In this document: piece after piece, positions 1 through 8,806 of the stretch
Layout: every line of letters begins with the position of its first letter
How positions within the stretch are numbered: the stretch's first letter is position 1
Assembly (NCBI GenBank): GCA_964615975.1
Contig: CAZTTH010000045.1
Location: forward strand, 1-26,551
Direction: 5' to 3'
DNA: 26,551 nucleotides
Origin: CAZTTH01 sp964615975
GTDB taxonomy: Bacteria; Verrucomicrobiota; Lentisphaeria; JABSQK01; JAJFLO01
Program-made: the position numbers and the translations under genes
The notes under the pieces: generated by a model
What the model saw: the letters and a program-made list of their open reading frames with translations, nothing else
The model's database searches: none
Told to the model about the DNA's origin: nothing

Positions 1-492
1 TTAGTAATGGTTTTAGATTCTTCATTGATTTTCCCTTTGCTTATTGACTTGTGTGGTTGGTTAAATTGTGTTGCTTAATGTTTCAACTGATACTAACTTC
101 AAATTATGCCTTGAACATCATTGGTTATCTCATCCGAATAGACCTCCTTTCATATTATTGAGTCAGGTATTGATTTATTGTATTTAATTAAAATCGTCAA
201 TAATTTCTACTTTCTCCTCATAGTATCTGCGGCAGGTGATAAGATGATGTTAAGCTAATGTTAAATCTTTGTTAAGAATCCGATTTCCTGTGGATGGAGA
301 TGGTCTTGGAGGCGAGGTATGAGGTGAGAAAAGAATTCACATGTATCAGAATGAGGCCTTGAGACAGGAATATTACACAAACTCAAACCTATATTCTAAA
401 TGTTAAAATCTTGATGTCGTTTAACCCTTGACGTAAAAGTGATTGACGATAATTTCTATATAAACGGGATTCTTTACAGGAAGCATAAAACC
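1..492. other. Intergenic region upstream of arsM
   Basis: No open reading frame here looks like a protein on either strand. The left part is AT-rich and featureless to my eye. The one ordered element is a set of three evenly spaced TGTTAA repeats (listed separately). Between it and the arsM start I see no strong sigma-70 promoter, only AT-rich candidates such as the TATATT around 389. A GTG in frame with arsM occurs at 439, but it lacks a ribosome binding site and would add 18 residues unlike the family. Confidence 0.5.
248..276 (+). promoter_or_regulatory. Pho-box-like triple direct repeat
   Basis: Three direct repeats, TGTTAAG (248-254), TGTTAAA (259-265) and TGTTAAG (270-276), are separated by exactly four bases each, giving an 11-bp period. 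PhoB-type response regulators bind 7-bp direct repeats (TGTCA-like) with 4-bp AT-rich spacers, so the geometry fits and the core is close to the consensus. The array lies about 216 bp before arsM on the same strand. No clear -10 box follows at the usual distance, so the target gene is uncertain. It could be another OmpR/PhoB-family operator. Confidence 0.35.
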
Positions 493-1551
493 ATGATAAA
501 AATTACCGAGACACGCAGCCTGGTGCGGGAATATTATGGCAAAACCCTGAAAACGAATGGGGATCTGAAAACCAATGCCTGCTGTTCCATTGAAACTTTG
601 CCCGATCATCATAAAAAAATACTGTCACTGATCGACGACGAAATCCTGATCAAATTTTATGGATGCGGATCTCCGTTGCCGCTTGAATTGCAGGGGAAAA
701 CCGTGTTGGATCTGGGTTGTGGCAGTGGTCGGGATGTTTATCTGGCATCTTATTTAGTGGGGGAATCCGGAAAAGTCATCGGAGTTGATATGACTGACGA
801 ACAACTTGCGATTGCTCGCGCCCACATTGCAGCGCAAACGCAGAAGTTCGGTTTTGCACAACCGAATGTCGAGTTTAAGTCGGGATACATCGAAGATCTG
901 GCTGCGATGAATATAGCCGATCATTCGGTCGATGTAGTGATCTCAAATTGTGTGATCAATTTATCAGAAGATAAAAGCCGGGTCTTCCGGGAAATATTCC
1001 GTGTTCTCAAACCCGGCGGCGAATTGTATTTTGCTGATGTCTTTGCTGACCGTAGGGTTCCTGATGAAATGCGCTCAAATGCATTATTGTATGGCGAATG
1101 TCTGGGCGGTGCTCTTTATCTCGAAGATTTTCGCCGCATGTTATTGGGGTTGGGAATTAATGATTTCCGCATCATCTCCACTAAATTGATTGCTCTGCAG
1201 GATAATGAGATGAAAAGATTGGTAGGGCCAGTGAAATTCTCTTCCATCACCGTGCGCGCATTTAATCTGGAAACCCTGGAGGACCGTTGTGAGGATTATG
1301 GCCAGGTCGCTATTTATCAAGGAACCATCGCTGAATCGCCGCATTCATTTATCCTCGACAACCATCATATGTTCATCGCACACCAACCCATGCTGGTGTG
1401 TGGCAACACCGCCGCGATGATCCAGGAAACCCGATTCTCTCCCCACTTTAAGATCATTGGTGATCGCAAAAGGCATTTCGGATTGTTTCCTTGCGGCACT
1501 CCCATATCGTCTGTTGATCCCGCGTGCCTTGGTAATGGTGGGTGTTGTTGA
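493..1551 (+). CDS. arsM: Arsenite S-adenosylmethionine methyltransferase (ArsM)
   Basis: A cytoplasmic class I methyltransferase of 352 residues that would convert trivalent arsenic to methylated species using SAM. The SAM-binding motif is VLDLGCGSGRD (71-81). All four cysteines associated with ArsM are visible: the NACCS pair (30-31), FYGCGSP (C58), SNCVINLS (C143) and GECLGGALY (C193). A C-terminal domain follows and ends in GNGGCC, a cysteine-rich tail that could bind arsenic. The start is ATG 493, preceded by AGGAAG at a normal distance; a GTG at 439 in the same frame lacks such a site. No arsR, arsB, arsC or other arsenic gene lies nearby, so it stands alone behind its own promoter region. 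It converges on the GT9 gene. Family assignment is strong. Activity on arsenite is inferred from the cysteines. Confidence 0.9.
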   Translation: MIKITETRSLVREYYGKTLKTNGDLKTNACCSIETLPDHHKKILSLIDDEILIKFYGCGSPLPLELQGKTVLDLGCGSGRDVYLASYLVGESGKVIGVDMTDEQLAIARAHIAAQTQKFGFAQPNVEFKSGYIEDLAAMNIADHSVDVVISNCVINLSEDKSRVFREIFRVLKPGGELYFADVFADRRVPDEMRSNALLYGECLGGALYLEDFRRMLLGLGINDFRIISTKLIALQDNEMKRLVGPVKFSSITVRAFNLETLEDRCEDYGQVAIYQGTIAESPHSFILDNHHMFIAHQPMLVCGNTAAMIQETRFSPHFKIIGDRKRHFGLFPCGTPISSVDPACLGNGGCC

Positions 1552-1604
1552 TTAATAAAAAAGGTAAGTCCTGGCAGAGTCGATGATTTCCCTTTTTAAT
1601 TAAT
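1551..1604. terminator. Putative bidirectional terminator between arsM and the GT9 gene
   Basis: Inverted repeat with 14-nt arms at 1551-1564 and 1591-1604, which pair at 13 of 14 positions. It ends in A-runs and T-runs on both sides. The arms overlap the last base of the arsM stop codon and the stop codon of the GT9 gene. The symmetry would give a U-rich 3' end in both directions. The loop is long (26 nt) and the arms are nearly all A/T, so it may be weak. Confidence 0.35.
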
Positions 1605-2441
1605 TTGTGATCGCAGGTCAATAACCCTCACGTTTCTACCCAGTGGCCGCCACACCACGGGGTCAGTAGCAACGAAAAAAACGCTTGTTGGTATTCCCAT
1701 TGCTGCTGCGAGATGGGTGACTCCGGAATCATTACCGATATAATGACTGGCTTCAACTGCCATTCGCCGGCGCAATTCCATCAAGGATGGCCGGATTAGA
1801 AATTGGAATGGTAAACCGGTAAATATCGTCTCAATTGGTCCACGCAGGTCACCATCTGCTTCACCTAATGAAATGATAACAGAAACACCTCCAGCTGCCA
1901 ATACTTTTTCTGTCTCATTCCTGAAGAACATCAATGGCGTGTTTTTGCGCGGGGAACCACTACCGGGATGCAACCAGCAGACGTTGCGTTTCTGCTGTGA
2001 AGGAACCAAAAAGTCATTTAGGATAGGTTTATCCCACATTCCGTCTGGGATTTTTAACCCGCCATCAACGAACATCTGTTCGATAACGTGCCTTGGACCA
2101 GTAGACCGGGAATGAAGTATGGCAAACGATCGCACTTGGCATGAGAGGAAGGTTTTCCTCATTACATCATCAGGATCAGTGAGGAAGGAGAGAACATCCG
2201 CGTTATGGAATATTGCCTGGAGCAGCTTTTCAGGCCGGGTGAATACCGTGGTAAACAGTGCGCCATCAATATCGATAAATCGGTCCGCAAGTCCGTCATT
2301 TTCGATCAATCGATAATAGATTGATTTGGTGATCAGGATGACTTCGTCAGTAATTGTTTTCACTGCGGCAATCAGGTTAAGTGTCAGGATGAAATCTCCC
2401 AGACCACCAGAACGGATGATGATTGTTTTATTCACTCCCAT
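1596..2441 (-). CDS. Glycosyltransferase family 9 (heptosyltransferase-like) protein
   Basis: A GT-B fold glycosyltransferase of 281 residues related to ADP-heptose:LPS heptosyltransferases (WaaC/WaaF/RfaQ), acting at the cytoplasmic face of the inner membrane on LPS core or a related glycan. The N-terminal glycine-rich acceptor loop RSGGLGDFILT is at 10-20. The C-terminal half shows WLHPGSGSPRKN (156-167) and YIGNDSGVTHLAAAMGIP (234-251), the usual nucleotide-sugar-binding signature of GT9. It is shorter than typical members of about 340 residues, mainly in the N-terminal half. ATG 2441 is preceded by AAGGA. The gene is separated from hppA by 294 bp and probably has its own promoter. The sugar donor cannot be told from the sequence, because many GT9 proteins outside classical LPS loci do not use heptose. 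Confidence 0.85.
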   Translation of the reverse strand: MGVNKTIIIRSGGLGDFILTLNLIAAVKTITDEVILITKSIYYRLIENDGLADRFIDIDGALFTTVFTRPEKLLQAIFHNADVLSFLTDPDDVMRKTFLSCQVRSFAILHSRSTGPRHVIEQMFVDGGLKIPDGMWDKPILNDFLVPSQQKRNVCWLHPGSGSPRKNTPLMFFRNETEKVLAAGGVSVIISLGEADGDLRGPIETIFTGLPFQFLIRPSLMELRRRMAVEASHYIGNDSGVTHLAAAMGIPTSVFFVATDPVVWRPLGRNVRVIDLRSQIN

Positions 2442-2669
2442 GATCCTTGATTTTAGTTAATCTGGTAATAACCAAGCGTAAAAATTTGATATCACTCAGG
2501 ATTTTAATTGAATGCCCATGGTGTGCTTTTCTCAAAGTCATATATGAAGCAAGGAACAGGAAGAAAAGTGATTTTTTAATGGGAAATAGTGAGGTGAATC
2601 GCGCTTGGACAAAGATCTCAACGGTGATTCTGTCCAGGAATATCGATACCAAACCTCAATGGGTACCAG

Positions 2670-2697
2670 ATAGTATAGGGACAAGGATGATTGTCAA
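2670..2697 (-). promoter_or_regulatory. Putative sigma-70 promoter of the GT9 gene
   Basis: On the minus strand a perfect TTGACA (2697-2692) is followed after 16 nt by TACTAT (2675-2670), a four-of-six match to the -10 consensus. It points toward the GT9 gene and would give a leader of roughly 220 nt. I see no riboswitch-like structure in that leader. Confidence 0.4.
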
Positions 2698-2735
2698 CTT
2701 TTAAGCGGTTGTGCTTAAATTATTTAATTTCAGAA

Positions 2736-5165
2736 TCAGGCTGTGACGCGCATACCGAAGAACGAGCGAACAACGAAGAAAAGTGCGATGATCATAAAGA
2801 CGACACCAAATTTCATCGCGAGATGTTGTGCTGAGACGGCGATTTCCACCGCCAGTAAACCGAATAGAGTGGTAAATTTGATGATTGGATTCAATGCCAC
2901 TGAAGCAGTATCCTTGAAGGGATCGCCAACTGTGTCTCCAACTACAACGGCCTCATGAAGTGGGGTATTTTTTTGTCTCAATTCGACCTCAACCACTTTC
3001 TTGGCGTTATCCCAAGCGCCACCGGCATTGGCCATGAACATTGCTTGAAATAATCCGAACAAAGCAATAGAGATCAGATAACTGGCAAATAGGGTAGGAC
3101 TGAAACAGGCCAGGGCGATGGTCATGGAAAAAACAACGCCAAAAATATTGATCATGCCGGATTGGGCGTATCGAGTGCAAATCTTGACAACTTCCTTTGA
3201 AGTTTCGACCGAGGCGGCTTCTTGGGAGTCCAGATTGATATTTTTCTTGATATATTCAACGGCACGAAATGCCCCGGTAGTCACGGCTTGAATCGAAGCC
3301 CCACAGAACCAATAAATCACCGAACCTCCCAGGATAAATCCAAGCAAGACATGGGGATTGAGGAGATCAAGTTTCAAATTCAAGAGCAATATGATGGAGA
3401 ATATCATGGTGGTGGCGCCAATCACCGCAGTGCTGATGAGAACCGGTTTGGCGGTGGCTTTGAAGGTATTTCCGGCAGAATCATTTTCTTCGAGGTTCAA
3501 TTTACCGTTTTTAAAATCAGGAACGAATCCAAAATCTTTTTCGATTTCATTTTTAATGTTAGGAATGGTTTCAATCTGAGACAATTCAAATACCGACTGG
3601 GCGTTATCAGTGACCGGACCATAACTGTCGACGGCAATGGTTACCGGTCCCATTCCCAGTAAACCGAATGCCACCAATCCAAAGGCAAAAACTGATGGGT
3701 AGATCATGTAATTTTCCAGTCCAAAAGTTGATGTGTAACTGGCAATAAACATCAACAGTACAATCGCCAACCCTTTCCAGAAGGCGCTGAAATAACCGGC
3801 GACTAATCCTGATAATATGTTCAATGAGGAGCCGCCTTCGCGGGATGCATTGACGATTTCCTGGACATGCTTGGATTTAGAGGATGTAAACAGGATAGTT
3901 AATTCTGGAATAACAGCTCCCGCAAGAGTACCGCAACTGATGATCACCGCGAGTTGCCACCAGATGTCGCCCATGTTGCTGCCTCCCAACAGGAGTTTGC
4001 TGATTCCAAAAGTAACGATGATTGAGACTATCGAGGTGATCCATACCAGGGTCGTAAGGGGCATCTCGAAATTGAATTTGGTTTTAGTGGCATACTTTGC
4101 TCGTGAATATAAATCATTGATCCAGTATGAAAAAAGAGAAGTCGCCACCATGACGATTCGCATGGCAAAAATCCAGACGATCAGGCGCGCCTGCCAGTCA
4201 TGGGCATGAACGCCATGGATGATCTGCCCGTCCACCATATTCATCCCAACTGCCAGGACAATAAAGCTGATCAAAGCCACACCGGTAACTCCATAGGTTT
4301 CAAAACCATCCGCGGTTGGTCCGACGGAATCACCGGCATTATCGCCAACGCAATCGGCGATTACACCGGGATTGCGGGCATCATCTTCCTTGATATTGAA
4401 TACGATTTTCATTAAATCCGATCCGATATCAGCGATCTTGGTGAATATCCCGCCGCAAATTCTTAAAGCTGATGCCCCCAATGATTCACCTATCGCGAAG
4501 CCGATAAAGCAAGCGCCTGCACTTTCCGGATGGACAAAGAGGAGAATCGAAATCATTAAAATTAATTCCACACAAATCAGGACAACCCCAATCGACATCC
4601 CCGCCTGGAGAGGTATCGCCATCACATCATAAGGCAATGAACGGAGAGACGCGAAAGCAGTGCGACTGTTGGCATAGGTGTTGATTCTAATGCCGAACCA
4701 CGCCACTCCATAGGATCCGAGTATCCCCACCACCGACCAAAATAACACCAGCATGACTTTGCCAATTTCCATGTGGGAGAGAGAATAGAAATAGTAGAAA
4801 ATGCAGGCTCCGACCAAGACTTCTAAAACCAACAGGAATTTGCCTTGTTGCAAAAGATAGGTTTTGCATGTTTCATAGATCAGTGAGGAGATGTCCAGGA
4901 GGGACTTGTGTGCGGGCAGAGCTTTGATTTTGTAAAATTGGTGTAATCCAAAAATCAGGCCGAGAAATGGAAGAATCAATCCCATCAATAAGAGCTGGTG
5001 ACCGGACACCGCAGTTCCCATGATATCAAATTCGGTGAGCAGATGAGGAATCTTCAGATCCGCTTCACTTGCAAAAGCTTGGGGTGATAAACTTCCGATC
5101 AGCATTATAAATGTGCATCTGAGGATGCCAGGCAATAGATTAAACGATCGATTTAACAAACTCAT
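2736..5165 (-). CDS. hppA: Membrane-bound ion-translocating pyrophosphatase (divergent type)
   Basis: An integral membrane protein of 809 residues with many hydrophobic helices. It hydrolyses pyrophosphate and pumps H+ and/or Na+ across the inner membrane. Family signatures, in order: the D-x3-D segment ADIGSDLMK, EDDARNPGVIADCVGDNAGD, a DSYGPVTDNAQ loop, GNTFKATAK, GGAWDNAKK and GDTVGDPFKDT near the C terminus. The lysine in GNTFKA is at the position that, in characterised members, replaces the K+ requirement, so it is probably K+-independent. It departs from classical enzymes in having one residue fewer between DL and EDD, a shifted membrane glutamate (GESLGASALR versus GAESIALFAR) and DSVGPTADGFETYG. 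The N terminus looks like a signal peptide (AFA before SE). ATG 5165 follows GAGGA; an upstream TTG at 5177 is less likely. It is divergent from deaD. Confidence 0.92.
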   Translation of the reverse strand: MSLLNRSFNLLPGILRCTFIMLIGSLSPQAFASEADLKIPHLLTEFDIMGTAVSGHQLLLMGLILPFLGLIFGLHQFYKIKALPAHKSLLDISSLIYETCKTYLLQQGKFLLVLEVLVGACIFYYFYSLSHMEIGKVMLVLFWSVVGILGSYGVAWFGIRINTYANSRTAFASLRSLPYDVMAIPLQAGMSIGVVLICVELILMISILLFVHPESAGACFIGFAIGESLGASALRICGGIFTKIADIGSDLMKIVFNIKEDDARNPGVIADCVGDNAGDSVGPTADGFETYGVTGVALISFIVLAVGMNMVDGQIIHGVHAHDWQARLIVWIFAMRIVMVATSLFSYWINDLYSRAKYATKTKFNFEMPLTTLVWITSIVSIIVTFGISKLLLGGSNMGDIWWQLAVIISCGTLAGAVIPELTILFTSSKSKHVQEIVNASREGGSSLNILSGLVAGYFSAFWKGLAIVLLMFIASYTSTFGLENYMIYPSVFAFGLVAFGLLGMGPVTIAVDSYGPVTDNAQSVFELSQIETIPNIKNEIEKDFGFVPDFKNGKLNLEENDSAGNTFKATAKPVLISTAVIGATTMIFSIILLLNLKLDLLNPHVLLGFILGGSVIYWFCGASIQAVTTGAFRAVEYIKKNINLDSQEAASVETSKEVVKICTRYAQSGMINIFGVVFSMTIALACFSPTLFASYLISIALFGLFQAMFMANAGGAWDNAKKVVEVELRQKNTPLHEAVVVGDTVGDPFKDTASVALNPIIKFTTLFGLLAVEIAVSAQHLAMKFGVVFMIIALFFVVRSFFGMRVTA

Positions 5166-5431
5166 TAAATTCCTCAACCAGTTTTATTCCAATTAGTTAT
5201 AATTTAAGGTGACGCCAGTTCGATCACCATATACGTAAAAAAAGTTCTATAAACTAAAGAGCAGGCAGATGATTGGCAAGCAGTTCTATTGAATAATTAT
5301 TCTCACTTAAGCGAGTGACTGGTCTGATAAGCTTGTAAACCATTGATCGCACTCTAAACTACATGGATTGATTCACTTAAAATAATCGGTTCCTGTCAGA
5401 TAATTCCAAACTCTATAAGTTTTAGCATACT

Positions 5432-7204
5432 ATGCACAAACGTCTCTTTTCTGAATTGGGTATTTCCAAGGAAGTATTATCCGCCATTGATAAACTCGGC
5501 TTTGAAGAAGCATCACCCATACAATCCCAAGCCATACCCATACTACTTACTGGCCATGATGTCGTGGGGCAATCTCAGACTGGTTCTGGGAAAACTGCGG
5601 CTTTTGCCATTCCCGCCATAGAAACGATCGATCCTACCAACAGGCAAACCCAGGTACTGGTACTTTGTCCAACTCGAGAGCTCACGGTGCAGGTAGCTGA
5701 AGAAGTACACAAGTTATCACAATTCAAGGAGGGTTTGCGGGTTTTGCCGATTTACGGAGGACAATCTTATGATCGACAAATCCGGGGGTTGAAACAAGGT
5801 GCCGCCATGATTATCGGGACACCTGGTCGAGTACTGGATCATTTGCGCCGAAAAACATTATCTCTCAAGGCACTGAAAATCATTATTCTCGATGAAGCTG
5901 ATGAGATGCTGGACATGGGATTTCGTGACGATTTAGATGCAATCCTTGAGGTAACACCGGAAACCAGGCAAATGGTCTTTTTTTCCGCAACCCTGGCCCG
6001 ACCAATTCAGGATTTAATACGCAAACACGCCCGTGATCCACACTTCATACAGATCGAACACAAAACTTTGACGGTACCGACCGTAGAACAATCATTTTAT
6101 GAGGTGCCGCGTCAGGGTAAATTGGAAGCGCTTACACGATTGATCGATTTAAATGATTTCAAACTGGCAATTATATTTTGTAATACCAAGCGTCAGGTGG
6201 ATGAATTGACTGATGATCTGATTGCCCGGGGATTTCTCGCGGATCGATTGCATGGTGACATTAATCAGAATATGCGCGAACGGGTTATGAATAAATTTCG
6301 CAATCTAGGTATCGAATTTCTGGTGGCTACGGATGTGGCAGCGCGTGGGATTGATGTTGAGAATATTGAAGTCGTTTTTAATTACGACCTGCCCAAGGAT
6401 GAAGAGGATTATGTGCATCGAATTGGCCGGACCGGTCGGGTCGGTCGAGCCGGACTTGCAATCAGTTTGGTTGCTGGCGGAGAAATCTATCTGTTACAAA
6501 GAATCGAGCGTTTTATCAAAACCAAAATCCGCCGTCAACGTTTGCCGACACTTGATGAATTAGAAGCCAAAAAGACCGAACAGTATCTGGAAAAACTCCG
6601 TGGTATACTCAATAAGGGAGAATATCAACGACATGACGCGTTACTCGATGAATTACTTGAAGAAGGATTTTCATCTACGGATATTGCCGCCGCATTATTG
6701 GCTCAATTTATTGGTATCGACAGCCGCCCCAGAGAAGATATCCTGGCAGTATATTCTGATGCGAAGCTGGGGCATTCATCCGATAAATCAGCTTCGTCAA
6801 AGAAAAAATTTTCAGCCAATCAACTTCCTGTAATTAAAACCCATACTAATAAGAATTCAGCGAAGCCGTCGAACCGATTTCAGGAGAATCAGACTCAAGG
6901 AGATATGCAGCGTATTTTCGTTAATGCGGGCAGCACTATGAATATTGGTCCGGGGGATGTGGTGGGCGCGTTGATCGGCGAAGCAGGGATTCCCAAATCT
7001 GCAATCGGCATCATCGATATCGATAAGAAATTTTTATTTGTCGAGATTGCAAAACCGCAATTGGAAATGGCACTAGAAGCACTGAACCGTATGCGTATAA
7101 AGGGTCGCAAGATAAATGCTGAAATTGCAGGAGAGCGGGGGCAAGTATCTCGATCTATCAAGAAGTCAGGAAAAGCGAAACTGAATCCGGTTAATCTTCG
7201 ATAA
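5432..7204 (+). CDS. deaD: DEAD-box ATP-dependent RNA helicase (DeaD/CsdA type)
   Basis: A cytoplasmic ATP-driven RNA-unwinding protein of 590 residues, in a family active in ribosome assembly, mRNA turnover and cold adaptation. The motifs run in order: Q motif (GFEEASPIQSQAIP, 23-36), I (SQTGSGKT, 48-55), Ia (PTREL, 80-84), Ib (TPGR, 130-133), II (DEAD, 154-157), III (SAT, 185-187), IV (IIFCNTK, 247-253), V (ATDVAARGID, 299-308) and VI (HRIGRTGRVG, 329-338). A charged linker (about 435-490) leads to a DbpA-type RNA-binding domain (about 492-566) and a basic tail. This layout is that of DeaD/CsdA. No Shine-Dalgarno sequence precedes ATG 5432; a TATAAG at 5414-5419 would give a very short leader if it is the -10 box. 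The 3' end overlaps the convergent L,D-transpeptidase gene by 14 nt. Confidence 0.95.
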   Translation: MHKRLFSELGISKEVLSAIDKLGFEEASPIQSQAIPILLTGHDVVGQSQTGSGKTAAFAIPAIETIDPTNRQTQVLVLCPTRELTVQVAEEVHKLSQFKEGLRVLPIYGGQSYDRQIRGLKQGAAMIIGTPGRVLDHLRRKTLSLKALKIIILDEADEMLDMGFRDDLDAILEVTPETRQMVFFSATLARPIQDLIRKHARDPHFIQIEHKTLTVPTVEQSFYEVPRQGKLEALTRLIDLNDFKLAIIFCNTKRQVDELTDDLIARGFLADRLHGDINQNMRERVMNKFRNLGIEFLVATDVAARGIDVENIEVVFNYDLPKDEEDYVHRIGRTGRVGRAGLAISLVAGGEIYLLQRIERFIKTKIRRQRLPTLDELEAKKTEQYLEKLRGILNKGEYQRHDALLDELLEEGFSSTDIAAALLAQFIGIDSRPREDILAVYSDAKLGHSSDKSASSKKKFSANQLPVIKTHTNKNSAKPSNRFQENQTQGDMQRIFVNAGSTMNIGPGDVVGALIGEAGIPKSAIGIIDIDKKFLFVEIAKPQLEMALEALNRMRIKGRKINAEIAGERGQVSRSIKKSGKAKLNPVNLR

Positions 7205-8159
7205 CCACTTGTGTGCCAACTGCAATATAATCAAAAAGTTCTTCAACCTGTTCGTTTATCATGCGAACACATCCCAAGCTAGATGCAGTGCCTATGGTCT
7301 CCGGTTCCCATGTGCCATGAATACCATAACCCTTTAGGCGGTTATCTGTCCCTTGTGTTGGTTTGAGTGCCAACCATCGAGTTCCAAGGACATTATCGGG
7401 ATTACCGAAGGGAACAACGATACCATCATGATACCATTCCGGTTCATGATCCTTTAGGGAGACGACAAATGTCCCCACCGGGGTGCGATCCTGTTTGCCA
7501 ATTCCAACATGATATATTTTAAACAATGTATCCTTGTCGTAAACGAGCATTAGGAATTGGCTTTTAATAACCTTTATATTCCAATTTGCCTGATAGATCC
7601 GAAATACCTGATCGGGATAAATCATGGGATTGGTTTCATCCAAATTATTACTTTTTTGAATCAGGGCGATCGAGGTTTTGAATCGTTTGGCAATCTTGTC
7701 CAGGCTGTCCCCTGGGATCACGGTATAGACTGCTTTTTCAGAACAGGGAATGTCGGTAAACAGGATTTTTGTATTGATCTGGCTTAATGCTTCTGCGCCC
7801 CGTATCCAATTCTCACTTAATTTTAGAAGATTGGGATCGACCATGATGTTTTCAGCGATTTTTTTCGCTTTAATGAATTCTTCTTTTTGAAATAGATTTT
7901 TAGCCAGATTTAATTTTTCATTAAATAATCGAGTGGATTCATCAACGGGTTGTTTCGCTGATGATTTCTTGTCGGATGCGGTCAAAGTATTCTCTTTCGT
8001 ACTATCATTTTTTACTACAGCGCCAGGGGGAGTTTTTGCTATTTCCTGATCGCGATTAAACATCGGTATTTTCGGAATATCTCCACGGAATAAATACAAT
8101 ACACCGCCAACGATAACGAGAACGAATGTGAGTAAGATAACCTTGACATGTAAATACAT
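7191..8159 (-). CDS. LysM-domain L,D-transpeptidase (YkuD family)
   Basis: A periplasmic cell-wall enzyme of 322 residues that would form 3-3 peptidoglycan cross-links or attach proteins to peptidoglycan. An N-terminal membrane anchor or uncleaved signal (about 5-24) is followed by a polar linker, a helical stretch (about 75-130), a LysM peptidoglycan-binding domain (about 144-190, VIPGDSLDKIAKRF) and a YkuD domain (about 195-322). The catalytic signature is complete: H281 in IHGTW and SLGCVRM with C297 and R299. The start ATG 8159 has AAAGGA seven bases upstream. It converges with deaD and the two coding ends overlap. Its upstream region (8160-8806) is long and probably carries its promoter. 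This LysM + YkuD arrangement is common in several Gram-negative phyla. Confidence 0.92.
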   Translation of the reverse strand: MYLHVKVILLTFVLVIVGGVLYLFRGDIPKIPMFNRDQEIAKTPPGAVVKNDSTKENTLTASDKKSSAKQPVDESTRLFNEKLNLAKNLFQKEEFIKAKKIAENIMVDPNLLKLSENWIRGAEALSQINTKILFTDIPCSEKAVYTVIPGDSLDKIAKRFKTSIALIQKSNNLDETNPMIYPDQVFRIYQANWNIKVIKSQFLMLVYDKDTLFKIYHVGIGKQDRTPVGTFVVSLKDHEPEWYHDGIVVPFGNPDNVLGTRWLALKPTQGTDNRLKGYGIHGTWEPETIGTASSLGCVRMINEQVEELFDYIAVGTQVVIED

Positions 8160-8806
8160 GGTAAAATCCTTTAATAGACAACGAGTTATGTAAAATTAGA
8201 AGCGGGGAAAAAAATCGGTGAAATCCACTCTTTATTATTGTAACTTAGATAATGAATCCAGCTTGGCAATTACCCTTTTATATAAAAATAAAATTTTTTT
8301 TTATAAATTTTGTTAATCGACATTGTTTTACCTGCGATATAGGGTGATGATCCGTCTTTATTAAACTCCCAATCAGCCGTGCATGTCTACTTGATGAACG
8401 GGCGGTTGAAACTTATAATTGACGGTTAGAATTTCGTGGCTCCAGGTCAAAATACAGGAAATTATGGTACTACCTGTCATTTGCACCTGAGGTAGCAGAA
8501 CGATTTTAGGTTGGGAGAAGGATGATTTAGCCCCTGGCGCCTGAGTGCATGATCAGATCGTGGGCTTGGGTGGTGTCAACTAGGGGAATTTCAGCGCCAA
8601 TTATCAGCCCTAAATTTACTAGATGACAAACCAAGGTGGAGAGCCTCATGTATGGGAGACTGTGGGCGGCGGGAAAATTGAGCATCAATATGCCAATAAT
8701 AAAGAAAATAAATCTGGTAAAATTTGTGTCATCAATTAATCAACTCTGCCAAATATGTGAATTCTGATACCATTCACATTGGAGGATTTAAAAGAGTATT
8801 GAGAGA
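8160..8806. other. Long non-coding stretch between the L,D-transpeptidase and PEP-CTERM genes
   Basis: No reading frame of convincing length. The part next to the L,D-transpeptidase gene is very AT-rich (an A/T tract at about 8278-8312) and is the likely promoter region of that gene. The part at 8340-8740 is more balanced in composition and contains a possible 38-codon ORF (8623-8739, +) without a ribosome binding site. This could be the remains of a decayed gene. A small hairpin sits at 8755-8779. I recognise no RNA family. Confidence 0.45.
8755..8779 (-). terminator. Hairpin downstream of the PEP-CTERM gene
   Basis: An 8-bp perfect inverted repeat (ATGTGAAT / ATTCACAT) with a 9-nt loop lies 28 nt past the stop codon of the PEP-CTERM gene. 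On the minus strand it is followed by ATTTGG rather than a clean T-run, so a role as terminator or mRNA 3'-end stabiliser is only a suggestion. Confidence 0.25.

Noticed and set aside
2428..2652. A 74-codon minus-strand ORF between hppA and the GT9 gene
   Set aside because: It begins with TTG, has no properly spaced ribosome binding site, overlaps the start of the GT9 gene and resembles no protein I know. It is more likely leader sequence.
2700..2719. A 7-bp inverted repeat TTTAAGC/GCTTAAA downstream of hppA
   Set aside because: It is A/T-rich and weak, and it lacks a T-run on the strand where hppA transcription would end, so I do not call it a terminator.
3222..3662. A 146-codon plus-strand ORF opposite hppA
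   Set aside because: It lies wholly antisense to well-conserved pyrophosphatase motifs and its product looks like no known protein. It is a shadow frame.
5166..5431. Possible structured leader or leaderless start between hppA and deaD
   Set aside because: There are only short A/T hairpins and a TATAAG at 5414-5419 without a good -35 box. Not enough to call a regulatory element.
8623..8739. A 38-codon plus-strand ORF in the long non-coding stretch
   Set aside because: The residue mix looks protein-like, but there is no ribosome binding site, no recognisable family, and stop codons lie close upstream in frame. At most it is a relic.
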